From Hyphomicrobiales bacterium (GTDB taxonomy: Bacteria > Pseudomonadota > Alphaproteobacteria > Rhizobiales > Xanthobacteraceae): a DNA stretch of 60,137 nucleotides. The notes beneath the pieces are model-generated. The model was not told the DNA's origin and did no database searches. It saw only the letters and a list, made by a program, of their open reading frames with translations. The translations under genes were made by a program, and so were the position numbers. The DNA is taken from NCBI GenBank assembly GCA_003140315.1, contig PLJS01000089.1, positions 11,463-71,599 of the forward strand, written 5' to 3'. Positions 7,941 to 18,000 of this stretch are shown piece after piece (position 1 is the first letter of the stretch; the number at the start of each line of letters is the position of its first letter).

Positions 7941-7998
7941 CGGCCTCATTGGCGGGAACCTAGGGCGTGGGCTCATAAGCGCGTAGCCAAAGCCGTTT

Positions 7999-8564
7999 TC
8001 GCGCTTGAAGTAACGCTCGGTGACTACGCGCGCGCGAACAACATCACTTGGCAGCCCGTCGTATTCGAACGCGTGGACACCATGTACCAGGCGTTCTTCT
8101 CCGGCCGTTGCGACGCGATGACCCAGGACGCGTCGGCGCTGGCCGGTGCGGTTGCGACCGCCGCGCCGAATCCGGCTGATTACCTAGTACTAAGCGAGAC
8201 GATCAGCAAAGAGCCGCTCGGGCCCTTCACCCGCAACGGCGACGAGGCATGGTCTAACTTCATCGCGTGGATCCACTATGGGCTGATCGAAGCCGAAGAG
8301 CTGAGCGTGACCAAGGCGAATGCCGATGAACAGGCGAAGTCGAGCCAAAATCCCGCGACGCAGCGCCTGCTCGGCGTCAGCGGCGAGTTCGGCTCGCGCT
8401 TCGGCCTCGACAACAAGTGGATGCTCAACGCCATCAAGGCTGAAGGCAACTATGGTGAAATCTTCGAACGCAATGTCGGCGCCGGCAGTCCGTTGAAACT
8501 CAGCCGAGGACTCAACGCCCTTTGGAGCAAGGGCGGCCTGATGTACGCGATCCCGTATCGCTGA
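7999..8564 (+). pseudogene. Amino-acid ABC receptor (AapJ/BztA type), C-terminal remnant
   Basis: The open frame from about 7999 matches the second half of the general L-amino-acid-binding receptor: 'LGDYARANN', 'GRCDAMTQDASALAG', 'LVLSETISKEPLGPFTRNGDE', and the diagnostic end 'GSPLKLSRGLNALWSKGGLMYAIPYR'. The N-terminal half with its signal peptide is missing; upstream lies MFS debris in a different frame, so there is no credible start. No aapQMP permease or ATPase genes follow. The fragment is ~190 residues of an expected ~340. It looks like one side of a deletion that also removed part of the MFS gene region. Confidence 0.75.
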
Positions 8565-8634
8565 GGCGCCTAACCCTAGATCCTCCGAAGTAAAGGTAGT
8601 TTCGTTTGCGCCAAAGTGGGCGCGCGGGGCCGTA

Positions 8635-10422
8635 TTACCGACCTGCCGCATAGGCCTGCATCAATCGCGGCGTCGCCGCGGCACGCAAGAACCCGTTCCA
8701 GCGACCGACTGCGCATACGCGTCCGAGTGCCCAAGGTCCGTCGACGGTGAGCAAGTGTCCGCGCGCCTCAAGCGCAGCGCGCGTTTCGGCCGGAAAGCGG
8801 TCCTCGACGATCGCGCGGCCGGGTTCGAATGTACGCGGATGGAATGACTGTACCATGTGTTTCGTTTGGAACATCGGTGCGTCGATCGCCTGTTGCAGGC
8901 TCATGCGGTGATGTACGAGGCGCAGGAAAACTGCGAGCGTCCACTGCTCCTGTTGATCGCCACCGGGTGTGCCGATCGCAAGCCAAGGCTTGCCGTCGCG
9001 GGTGACGAGCGTTGGCGAGAGCGTGGTGCGCGGACGCGTTCGCGGTCGCAATGTCGAGGGGTGGCCATCGACCAGCCAGCAGATCTGGCCACGCGTCGAT
9101 ATTGGAAATCCTAGGCCGGGCACTACCGGTGATCCCTGCAGCCAGCCGCCTGAAGGCGTAGCAGAGATCATGTTTCCCGCTGCATCGACGATATCGAGGT
9201 GCACGGTATCGCCCCATTCGGGCGGCAGTGGCGCAAATGTCGGTTCGCCTCCGCCGGGGCCTACCGGCTTTTCCTTGCCCGCCATGGCGAGCACCTGCGC
9301 GATACGCTCCTTTGCATTGCCGATGTTGCCCGGCCTGAGCTCCGTCGACGCGCGCTCGCCGATTAGCTTGCGGCGCTCGTCCGCGTAGTCCGTCGAGAGC
9401 AGTATCGAAAGCGGCACATCGACGGCATCGGGATCTCCATAGAAGGCGTCGCGGTCGGCGAAGCCGAGCTTCAACGCCTCGATCAGCGTGTGCACGAAAT
9501 CGGGCCCGATCGGGTCCATTGCGGCGATATCGATACGCTCCAGCAACCGCAACGTTTGCAGGAACATCGGGCCCTGCGACCAGGGCCCGAGCTTGTGAAC
9601 CGTGAGCCCATGATAATCGACCGACAGAGGCCGCTCGATGCGCGCAGTGTACCGCGCGAGGTCATCGCCGGTGAGCAGTCCCCGATGACGCTCGCCGGTG
9701 GAATCCATCAATTCAGTTTTGTAGAAGCGATCGATCGCCTCGGCGACGAATCCTTTGTAGAAGGCGCGGCGCGCGGCCTCGATCTGAACAATACGATTGC
9801 CGCCCGCCGCCTCGGCCTCCGCGAGAATGCGTTTGTAAGTTTCGGCAATGGCAGGCGTGCGAAACGGCTTTTCCGGATGCGGTGCTTTGCCGTTCGCCAA
9901 CCACACGTCGCCCGAACTCGGCCATTCGGTCTTGAAGTATTCAACCGCCGGAATAATGGTCGCGACGATGCGCGGCACCAGCGGAAAGCCCCACTCCGCA
10001 TAGAAAATCGCGTATGCAAGGACGTCGCGCAACGTGAGTGTGCCGTAGTCACGCAACAGCAGCATCCACCCGTCGAACGCGCCCGGCACGACGGCCGGCA
10101 ATAGCCCCGTTCCGGGCATCTGCGCCAAGCCCAAAGCGGTCAGTCGCTCGACGGTGGCGCTAGCGGGGAACGGACCCTGTCCGCATATGACTTGTGGAGC
10201 GGCGGCGCCCGCACGATGCATAATCGCCGGCAATTCTCCGCCGGGACCGTTGAGATGCGGCTCGACAATCTGCAGTACGAAGCCTGCCGCGATGGCCGCA
10301 TCGAACGCGTTGCCGCCCCGCTCGAGTAGGGCCATCCCTGTCTGCGTCGCAAGCCAGTGCGTGGTCGCCACCGCGCCGAAGGTGCCGCGGATATCCGGTC
10401 GTGTCGTAAAGGTCGGCTGCAT
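8635..10422 (-). CDS. Gamma-glutamyltransferase family protein
   Basis: 595 residues from ATG 10422 (AGGA just upstream; a TTG-initiated frame seven codons longer also exists). Features of the Ntn-hydrolase GGT family: 'GAVATTHWLAT' near the start, 'LLERGGNAFDAAIAAGFVLQIVEPHLNGPGG', and the candidate autoprocessing Thr near residue 406 in 'GDTVHLDIVDAAGNM', followed by 'SATPSGGW'. No signal peptide is visible, as in the cytoplasmic or poorly characterised GGT branch that acts on gamma-glutamyl compounds or cephalosporin-like amides. It is divergent from a DUF1028 gene with 72 bases between and near a peptide-type receptor, suggesting a small unit for using gamma-glutamyl or peptide nitrogen. 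Confidence 0.88.
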   Translation of the reverse strand: MQPTFTTRPDIRGTFGAVATTHWLATQTGMALLERGGNAFDAAIAAGFVLQIVEPHLNGPGGELPAIMHRAGAAAPQVICGQGPFPASATVERLTALGLAQMPGTGLLPAVVPGAFDGWMLLLRDYGTLTLRDVLAYAIFYAEWGFPLVPRIVATIIPAVEYFKTEWPSSGDVWLANGKAPHPEKPFRTPAIAETYKRILAEAEAAGGNRIVQIEAARRAFYKGFVAEAIDRFYKTELMDSTGERHRGLLTGDDLARYTARIERPLSVDYHGLTVHKLGPWSQGPMFLQTLRLLERIDIAAMDPIGPDFVHTLIEALKLGFADRDAFYGDPDAVDVPLSILLSTDYADERRKLIGERASTELRPGNIGNAKERIAQVLAMAGKEKPVGPGGGEPTFAPLPPEWGDTVHLDIVDAAGNMISATPSGGWLQGSPVVPGLGFPISTRGQICWLVDGHPSTLRPRTRPRTTLSPTLVTRDGKPWLAIGTPGGDQQEQWTLAVFLRLVHHRMSLQQAIDAPMFQTKHMVQSFHPRTFEPGRAIVEDRFPAETRAALEARGHLLTVDGPWALGRVCAVGRWNGFLRAAATPRLMQAYAAGR

Positions 10423-10494
10423 CGGTCCTGTATACCTCGACAAGCTCGCCTTTCCATTGTCTCATCGCGCCGTCGATCGAGACAGCGGCAAGCC

Positions 10495-11214
10495 ATGACC
10501 TGGTCCATCATTGCGCGCGATCCTGAGAGCAATGCATACGGCATCGCCATCGCGAGCAAGTTTTTCGCGGTCGGCGCGATCTGCCCGCACGGTGAAGGCG
10601 GCGTCGGGGCGCTGTCCACGCAGGCGCTGCCGAACCCGCTCTGGGGCTATCGCGGCATGCGTCTGCTGCGCGAGGGGATGCCGGCCTGGGCGGTGATCGA
10701 GCATCTGACCAAGCCCGATCGGGGCGCCGAACAGCGCCAACTACACGTCCACGATACAAAAGGCGACGTGGCGGCACATTCTGGCGCACACTGCATTGAG
10801 TGGTGTGGACACATCATACGCCCCCGATTGTCGGTCGCGGGCAACATGCTTGCAGGACCTGACGTCGTGGCCGCAACGGCCCATGCATTCGAAACGTCGG
10901 CGGATAAATCATTCGCGCGTCGACTGATCGCGGCGCTTTCCGCAGGCGAAGCGGCTGGTGGTGATAAACGTGGCAGGCAATCGGCCGCAGTCGCCATATG
11001 GACGACCGAGGAGTATCCCGCGGTGAGTTTGCGTGTCGACGACCACGCAGATCCGATCGCAGAGCTCGAACGCCTCGAAAGCATCGGGCGCCAGCGGCTT
11101 TTCCACTACGTGAAGTTCATGCCATCGAGGCTGAACCCCGAAGGAACGCTCGATCGTGACGCAATCGAGGCGGGCATAGCTGCGGCCGTGGCGGCGGATC
11201 AGGACGGCGCCTGA
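10495..11214 (+). CDS. DUF1028 family protein (Ntn-hydrolase-like)
   Basis: 239 residues starting 'MTWSIIARDPESNAYGIAIASKFFAVGA', the conserved opening of DUF1028. 'GGVGALSTQALPNPLWGYRGM' and 'SVAGNMLAGPDVV' are also family signatures. The fold is predicted to resemble Ntn hydrolases, and the genes are often found beside amidases, dipeptidases or gamma-glutamyltransferases, as here. Start at ATG 10495 because the family begins exactly there. It is divergent from the GGT gene and separated by ~70 bases from the receptor gene downstream, probably one operon with it. The biochemical role is unknown; processing of a peptide or amide taken up by that receptor is an inference. Confidence 0.85.
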   Translation: MTWSIIARDPESNAYGIAIASKFFAVGAICPHGEGGVGALSTQALPNPLWGYRGMRLLREGMPAWAVIEHLTKPDRGAEQRQLHVHDTKGDVAAHSGAHCIEWCGHIIRPRLSVAGNMLAGPDVVAATAHAFETSADKSFARRLIAALSAGEAAGGDKRGRQSAAVAIWTTEEYPAVSLRVDDHADPIAELERLESIGRQRLFHYVKFMPSRLNPEGTLDRDAIEAGIAAAVAADQDGA

Positions 11215-11283
11215 TAGGTGCTGTTCGTGGAATCGACCCACAGATACACTCGCCAGTCATCGGCGTTTGATCGGGAGGTTCTT

Positions 11284-12804
11284 GTGAGAATGCGCACGCT
11301 AGTGCTTTGCGCCTTGTTCGCCGCAACCCTAACCGCGGCATCTCCGGCATTCGCCCAAAGCAATCTGCGCATCGGTCTCGCTGAAGACCCCGACAACCTC
11401 GATCCGACGACCGCCGGATCCTATGTTGGGCGGATCGTTCTCGCCGCAATGTGCGACAAGCTCTTCGATATCGACGCACATCTCAATATCGTGCCGCAGC
11501 TAGCGCTCTCGCACACGACGTCGGAGGACGGGAAGACCGTCACGATCAGGCTGCGGCCCAATGTGAAGTTTCATGACGGTGAACCATTCGATGCCGAAGC
11601 GGTAAAGTTCACGCTCGACCGGCACATCACGATGCAGGGCTCGTTCCGCAAAGCCGAGCTTTCGCAGATAGACAGGGTCGAGGTGGCCGACCCGTTGACG
11701 GTCCGGCTGCTGCTCAAGGCGCCGTTCTCGCCGCTCATCGCGCAACTCACCGACCGCGCCGGAATGATGGTTAGCCCGAAGGCCGTGAGGGAGGCCGGCG
11801 ACAAGTTCGTCGCGAACCCGATCTGTGCGGGTCCCTTCAAGTTCATAGAACGCGTCGCACAGGAAAAAATCGTGCTCGAGCGGTTCGGCGACTATTGGGA
11901 CAAGAACCGCATCCATATCGATCGCGTCACTTACTTCTCGATACCAGACAGCACGGTGCGCCTCGCCAACCTGCGCTCCGGTGCTCTCGATCTGATCGAG
12001 CGGGTCCTCGCAACCGATATTCCGGCAGTGCGCGGTGACCCCAAGCTCAAGCTGCTGACGGGCCCGAGCCTCATGTACACGGGGCTCACCATCAATCTCG
12101 CCAACACGGATCAAGCCAAGAACCCGCTTGGTCAGAATGCGAAGGTTCGTCAAGCGCTCGAACTCACCATCGACCGCGACGTCCTCAACAAAGTCGTCTT
12201 CAACGGCGAGTTCACGCCGGGAAATCAATGGTCGAGCCCGACCGATCCCTACTACATTCAGAAATTCCCGATACCCGCGCGCAACATCGAGAGGGCTAAG
12301 GCGCTGATCAAAGAGGCAGGCGTTGCGACACCTATTGCGCTCGAGGTCATGGTGCCGAACCAGCCCGATCTGCGGCAGGTCGCGGAAGTGATCCAGGCGA
12401 TGGCAGCTGAAGGCGGCTTCGAGCTGAAATTGCGCCTGACCGAGTTCGCGACGTCATTGTCCGAGGCGACGAAGGGTAACTTCCAGCTCTATCTGATCGG
12501 CTGGAGCGGCCGCGTTGACCCCGACCAGAATGTCATCAACCACCTCGGCTGTAACACGCCCTTCAACTGGGGCAAGTATTGCAGCGAAACGACCCAAGCC
12601 GCTTTGAACGAGGCGCGCTTATCCACCGACCCGGTCAAGCGAAAGGCGGCCTACGAAAAAGCGCTCACTCAAATCGAGGCCGACCGGCCGCTGATTTATC
12701 TCTATCATCAGGCGCTGATATTCGCTCACACAGCAAAACTCCAAGGCTATATGCAGCCACCGGATGGAATTATCCGCCTGCAGGATATGAAACTAGCGCA
12801 GTAG
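11284..12804 (+). CDS. Peptide-type ABC transporter substrate-binding protein (SBP family 5)
   Basis: 506 residues from GTG 11284, placed five bases after GGGAGG; an ATG two codons later is the alternative. A signal peptide ends 'ASPAFAQ'. Then come 'LRIGLAEDPDNLDPTTAGSY' and 'RLRPNVKFHDGEPFDAEAVKFTLDR', the hallmark of DppA/OppA-type periplasmic receptors, and near the end the usual 'LIGWSGRVDPDQNV' and 'IYLYHQALIFAH'. It should bind peptides or similar solutes in the periplasm. No permease or ATPase genes follow, so it must borrow a membrane complex encoded elsewhere or the operon has lost them. It pairs with the DUF1028 and GGT genes. Confidence 0.9.
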   Translation: MRMRTLVLCALFAATLTAASPAFAQSNLRIGLAEDPDNLDPTTAGSYVGRIVLAAMCDKLFDIDAHLNIVPQLALSHTTSEDGKTVTIRLRPNVKFHDGEPFDAEAVKFTLDRHITMQGSFRKAELSQIDRVEVADPLTVRLLLKAPFSPLIAQLTDRAGMMVSPKAVREAGDKFVANPICAGPFKFIERVAQEKIVLERFGDYWDKNRIHIDRVTYFSIPDSTVRLANLRSGALDLIERVLATDIPAVRGDPKLKLLTGPSLMYTGLTINLANTDQAKNPLGQNAKVRQALELTIDRDVLNKVVFNGEFTPGNQWSSPTDPYYIQKFPIPARNIERAKALIKEAGVATPIALEVMVPNQPDLRQVAEVIQAMAAEGGFELKLRLTEFATSLSEATKGNFQLYLIGWSGRVDPDQNVINHLGCNTPFNWGKYCSETTQAALNEARLSTDPVKRKAAYEKALTQIEADRPLIYLYHQALIFAHTAKLQGYMQPPDGIIRLQDMKLAQ

Positions 12805-12980
12805 CGGCCAACGTCGCGCATACGACGATCCACGTCACGGCGGTCGACGATGCGCCGGTGAATATTGCGGCCGCGCAACAGGGATCGAGTTCGAGTGGCG
12901 GCTTCGTACTCACCGGCCTCTCGATCGCCGAGCCCCGACAGAACGGCACGGCGTGACGGTTTAGGTGACCAGAAGCTCAT
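12747..12980 (-). other. Start of an unrecognised gene with strong ribosome site, body lost
   Basis: AAGGAGAC at 12992-12985 precedes an ATG at 12980, directly downstream of doxX on the same strand, and the first codons ('MSFWSPKPSRRAVLSG') look coding. After about 20 residues the frame becomes Arg-rich and runs antisense into the receptor gene. Read on the plus strand, 12810-12870 gives 'HTTIHVTAVDDAPVNIA', which resembles one strand pair of a cadherin/VCBS-like adhesin repeat. I take the stretch 12805-12980 as a junction of gene scraps rather than a working gene. Confidence 0.25.
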
Positions 12981-13033
12981 GATCGTCTCCTTGCTGACGG
13001 GAAGGACTTTGTGCTGCGCTGATTGCTCCTGAC

Positions 13034-13411
13034 CTAGCGGCGGCTGTCGATGCTGAAGGCGCCCGCGCCAAAGGCGACGATCTGGAGCAAGCCGCCCGTC
13101 AGCGCCACGTTCTTCATGAAGTGAAAGATGTTGTCCGGATTGGCGAAATCGGCCTGGAAAAACACCGCAGTGGCGACGCAGTACAGTGCGAGGACAGCCG
13201 CGGCCGCGCGCACCCGAAAGCCGACAATCAGCATCACGCTGCAGGCAATTTCGACCGCAACCGCTCCCGCGTACACCGGGAGAGGAAGCTTGGACGCAGA
13301 AATGAGGCCCACCGTCGTGTTGTAGTCTGCGAGTTTGCCGAGGCCACTCGTGGCGAATATCAGCGCGATCAACAGACGGCCGGCAAGGGGAAGGTAGCGC
13401 CTGGCATCCAT
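13034..13411 (-). CDS. DoxX family membrane protein
   Basis: 125 residues with four hydrophobic spans: 'GRLLIALIFATSGLGKLADY' (the DoxX signature with the conserved Gly-Lys), 'VYAGAVAVEIACSVMLIVGF', 'AAVLALYCVATAVFF' and 'LTGGLLQIVAFGAGAF'. Length is normal for the family. Homologues in proteobacteria sit with pirin, LysR regulators or quinone/redox stress genes; their biochemical role is poorly known. The gene diverges from a damaged LysR gene that probably regulated it, with a palindromic site between them. Confidence 0.86.
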   Translation of the reverse strand: MDARRYLPLAGRLLIALIFATSGLGKLADYNTTVGLISASKLPLPVYAGAVAVEIACSVMLIVGFRVRAAAAVLALYCVATAVFFQADFANPDNIFHFMKNVALTGGLLQIVAFGAGAFSIDSRR

Positions 13412-13493
13412 GGTGGTTTTCTCCCCGCGAAGACGAACCTCGGAACAACCCTCAAGGCGCTAAATCTATGGACAGCGCGCTGAGTTAGAAATA

Positions 13494-13517
13494 GAAACTA
13501 TTGAAATTCATTGTTTC
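13494..13517. promoter_or_regulatory. Imperfect palindrome between doxX and lysR
   Basis: GAAAC ... GTTTC arms enclose an AT-rich centre (24 bp overall) 16 bases before the lysR ATG and ~80 bases before doxX. Position and symmetry fit a LysR-type binding site for the divergent pair. Confidence 0.35.
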
Positions 13518-13532
13518 CAAAATCTGGATCAG

Positions 13533-14485
13533 ATGTCGAAATTACCTGATCTTGAGGGCTGGCAATCTTCGCGAAGGTCGCGGAAGCACACTCCTTCGCG
13601 CGAGCCGCGACCGAGTTGAACCTCTCGAAGGCCACCGTTTCCAAGGCCGTCAGCAGGGTCGCGGCACGGCTTGGCACGCGGTTGATCAACCGCACGACCC
13701 GGCGCTTTGCATTGACCGATGCTGGCAGGCAGCTCGCGGTGCGGGCTGCGAACATCCTCGCCGAAGGCGAAGCGGCGGAGGATGCGGCCGTCGCGCAAGC
13801 TACCGTCCCGCGTGGTCTTGTTCGACTGGCGGTCCCCATGTCGTTCGGGTTGCTGCATGTGGCGCCCCTGCTACCGGAATTCCTCGCGATGTTTCCCGAG
13901 GTATCGATTGATCTGCACCTGAGCGATGCGATGGTCGATGTCATCGGCGAGAGCTTTGACGCGGCAATCCGCATCGCCGTCCTGCCGGGGTCGACGGTCG
14001 TTGCCCGGCGGCTCTGTGAGATGCCGCGCTACGTGGTGGGTTCACCCAGCTACTTGAATACGCATGGCAGACCGAAACATCCACTCCACCTCGCGCAGCA
14101 CCGCTGCCTCAGCTACAGCTACTCCGCGACCACCGAGGTTTGGCACTTTACCCAAGGCGCCAAATCCACGAGCGTGCAGCCGTCGGGTCCGCTGCGCGTG
14201 AATAATGGTGACGCGATGATGCCAGCGCTGATTGCGGGGACGGGCCTTGGCATTCTGCCGGAATTCCTTGTGCGCGATGCGCTCGCGGCCAAGCGGTTGG
14301 AAAGGATATTGCCGGATTGGTCTCTTTTAATGGGCGGCGTTTACTGGGTGACGCCGCCAGGAGAGCCCCAGCCGCGACGTATCGAGGTATTGGCCGGCTT
14401 CCTTCTCGAGAAGCTCGCAAGGCTCGGGCCGCGCCAAGGTCGCCACCTTGACGCACCGGCCGACCGGACCCGTCCACTTCATTAA
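13533..14485 (+). pseudogene. LysR-family regulator with one missing base near the 5' end
   Basis: The expected N-terminus 'MSKLPDLEGWQ' starts at ATG 13533, but the continuation 'FAKVAEAHSFARAATELNLSK' is in the next frame; adding one base at about 13564-13566 (CAATC to CAAATC) restores a complete protein. From 13616 an intact frame of 289 codons holds the rest of the HTH ('ATVSKAVSRVAARLGTRLINRTTRR') and the whole effector domain ('GLVRLAVPMSFGLLHVAPLLPEF', 'ALIAGTGLGILPEFLV'). Starting at 13616 would drop ~28 residues including the first DNA-binding helix. It is either a recent frameshift or a base-calling error. Its likely target is the divergent doxX. Confidence 0.8.
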
Positions 14486-15052
14486 ACCGAGCTGAATGAG
14501 CAGGGTAACGAGCGCGCCCGTCGGTACCCTTATCGGGCGAAGATTTTGAGATGTCGCATCGCTGGGCACGAGGATCTCACGACGCCGCGCCGACGCTCGT
14601 TTCCTCCAGGTAACATGGAGAGCCCCGCTCTCCCCTGCTCCGGCGTCGTCCGTCTCACCCTCCTGAGCGAGTCGGATCGCCATCGCGTCGTCCGGCACTT
14701 CGCCAGCGCTGAAGAGGACAACGGCGTCTTGGAGTTCGCCGTGGTTCGGATCGCCCGTTCGCGAGAACGCGATGGCACCGACTTTCGTCGAAGCAAGCGA
14801 CCGAGCCCGCGTGACGGCTGCGGCTAAGGAATGAACCTCCACCGGGTCCAAAGCCACAAGCTCTCCAGCCTCGTCCTGTATGAACCCCATCGCGACGTAG
14901 TAGGTGGCGTTGCGCATGCGCGGGTCCCAGAACTTCTTGATGTGCTCGGCTATTGCCGCGGGCGCTTTGTCCTCGCTTTGGCCCACCCAGAACTTGCCGA
15001 TCGGGTTCGCCATATAGACGAGCTTGTCCGGGGATTTGCCGTTCTCAGTCAA
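14327..15052 (-). pseudogene. Chimeric ORF: FdsD-like fragment joined to a small conserved protein
   Basis: The first ~48 residues ('SPDKLVYMANPIGKF', 'IAEHIKKFWDPRMRN') match the delta subunit of NAD-dependent formate dehydrogenase (FdsD, normally ~70-80 residues), but break off at 'DPRMRN'. The frame then continues with 'YYVAMGFIQDEAGELV' and 'KVGAIAFSRTGDP', which resembles a separate ~95-residue conserved protein of unknown role. It then runs 160 bases antisense into the lysR gene with an Arg-rich tail. The only start in frame before the FdsD part is TTG 15052, overlapping the TIR-WD40 stop. No other fds gene is present. I read it as a deletion joint rather than a functional fusion. Confidence 0.55.
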
Positions 15053-18000
15053 CCGCGCTCAACGTTGCGACAACTTTGTTCCAAACGTTGCTGATGAGTT
15101 TGCTTTGGCTGCTGCGTCCGAAGTAACGAGCGAGACTCGCGCGGCGAGCGCGCACATAAATATCATCGATCCCACGCTGGCGATCGACCTCGCCGGCAAC
15201 CGACCAACGATAAAGGGCCGCCTCCAAGTCGACCGGCACGTCGGGCGCCGACCCGCTCTCATACAGTGTCGCCAACCGTTCATTCGCGTATATATCTCCG
15301 CGATCGGCTGCGCTGTTCCACAGCCGCAGAGCCTTGCCGCGATCGAGCGGAACGATTTCACCGGCCCACGCCAAGTCCGCCAGACGTGCCCCCCCCTCGG
15401 GGATGTCGTGCCGGAAGGCGTTCTCGTAGGCGGCGATGGCGTGGTCCGCGTCGTGGCGATTTGCATAATAGTCGCCCAGCGCAAGAAATGCCCGTGAGTA
15501 GCCTGCATTGGCCGCTTGCTCGAATGCGGCCACGGCCTCGTCATCATGATGCAATTCCAACAGGACCCTCCCGAGCTGATAGCGAAAATATGGCTGGTTG
15601 GGTTGGGCCGCGATCTTGGCTTCGCACGCTTTGCGCCACGCGTTGCGCACGGTGGCCGGTTCAACGTCTTTGCCCGGGCGAGAATATCTTCTTGGCCGTG
15701 GAGGGTGTCGCAGAATTTCCGGAACGTCGCAGGTTGCTTCTTTGCCGGTCGCAGCGACCGTCGAAGCCGTGATGCGAAATCGTCGGCGATCCTCGTCGCT
15801 CAACAAAGCGACCGAGGTGAGATAGTCGGTGACAGCACGCTCCGAAAGCGGCGGCGGGGGAGGCCCGACGTCCCAGACTCTTGCGGTGTCCCAGGTCATC
15901 GTGACGATACGCTCGTTATCGGCTCCGAATGCGACCGAGAGCGCGGACGTATCGAATTTCAGCGGCGACCCGAGCACCGCACCAGTCGCTGCGTCCCATA
16001 GCCGAACAGAGCGGTCCATGAATGCCATGGCGACGCGCATTCCATCCGGGCTGAAGCTTGCGCTGTTGACACCGGTGCTGCGCGTCAGCGATTCACCGAC
16101 TGTATTGCCGTCAATCACCTCCCAGATTTGCGCGTTGTCGCCATCGGTAGTTTCGAACCATGGGGTCAAACTTCTGACTTGGGGAGTGCCACCACGATAG
16201 TCATATCCAGTGATCGTTAGCAGGCGCGTTCCATCGTGATTGAGCATCGCCGCTTTCGCTGGGAAATCGGTTTCAAGCGCGGGCCCCTGCGGCGCACCTG
16301 TGGCCGCATCCCAGAAACGCACCGTGCGATCCATAGACGCGGTGACGATGCGCTTGCCGTCGGCACTGAACACCGCCGAGGTGACGGCGTCGTCATGTTT
16401 CATCGGCGCGCCGAGCGGCGCGCCCGTGCGCGCATCCCACAACCGCGCCGTTCCGTCGTCGGACGCCGTTACGATGCGGGCGCCATCCGGGCTGAACACC
16501 GCAGTACGAACCGGCTTGGCATGCCGGAGCACGAAGACGTCCGCCATCGTCTTAGCGTCGATCAGCCGCGTCGTTCCGTCGTCGGAAGCTGCAAGAATGA
16601 AACCTTCGTCCGCGCTGTAGATCGCGGAATTCACTGCGGCAGGAAACGTGATCAGCGCTCCTTCAAGCGTTGCCTTTCCGGTATCCCATTGGCGCACCGT
16701 GCCGTCCACGCTTGCAAGCAGGAGCCGGCTGCCGTCTTGGCTGAATACGGCAGATTTGACGTTTTCCTCGAACTTAAGCTGCTCGCCGATTTGGCTGCCG
16801 TCAGTAGCGTCCCATCGCTGGACGATGTTCTGTGAGATCGTCGCTACTAGCTTGCCGTTGCGACTCATGACTGCGAATCCGCGCGCCATGACGGCGTCCA
16901 TCGGGGGGGTCAAGGCCGCGCCAACGGACGCATTCCACACTTGGCTACCGATCAAGATTCGCCTGCCGTCCGGACTGAAGGTGGCGTTGACAACATCGCG
17001 CGGATTGGTCCGCGGTGGACCAACCGGCGCCGCGGTCAAAGTATCCCAAAGTTGGACGATTGGACCGGCGACTGTCAGGAGGCGGTCTCCGTCGGGGCTA
17101 AAACCGACGGCTTTGACTGGGTTATTCAGTCTGATCAAATAGTCCTGCTTGCCCTGATATGGGTTCCACAGGCGGACGGTGCCGTCCTCCGACCCGGTGA
17201 CAACGTACCGCCCATCCGGACTAAAGGCGGCAGCCAGGACCGGTCCCTCATGTTGCATCGGCGGACCGAGCGGTGCGCCGGTTCGTGCGTCCCATACTCG
17301 CAGGACGCCCTGGGTCGTCCTCTCATCGAAGTGCTGTTCTCGCCCTACGATCACCGGAGATTTATTCCATGAGACCGTCAAGAGGTGTTCGCCATCGGGA
17401 CTGAACGCCATGATTTGCGGCATTCGATCATGGCTCATCGGGGCTCCGAGCGGCGCCCCGGTCGTCGCATCGTACAATTGTGCGGTATCACGCGTGCTGG
17501 CCACTGCGCGCGTGGCATCAGAGCTGAGGACTATGGAAGAGCTGAAGAACCGGAATGATGGTTCGCCGCGACCTAGCTGCACGGGCAGAATGAGTTCGTT
17601 CCCAGTCGTTGCGTCCCAGGTTTGGACTACCCCCTGGCCCGAGACGGTCACAATATGCTGACCGTTGGCAGTGAACTGGACATGTTCGAGTCCTCCATTT
17701 GGACGCATTGGCTGTCCGAGCCTCCGGCCCGTCGCCGTATCCCATATCTCCGCAGCCCGGTTCGTGAATGTGAGGAGCCGCGCGTCGTCCGGGCTGAACA
17801 CCGTTGAGCGTCCGTTGCCGTCGAGCGGCATCTGCGGCCCGAGCGGCCGTCCTGTAGCTGTGTCCCAAATTTGCGCGCTGGTTGTTTCCAGTGTGGCGAT
17901 GCGCGCGCCATCGGAGCTGAACGCTGCCGCGGCGGGATGGCCCGCATCGAGCAGTGTCTCCTGGAATCGCAAACCTGCGGCATAGGCGGCGGTCAGAGCG

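Noticed and set aside
16236-16835. Repetitive DNA suggesting a tandem-repeat array
   Set aside because: The periodicity is explained by WD40 repeats of the large TIR protein, not by non-coding repeats or a CRISPR array.
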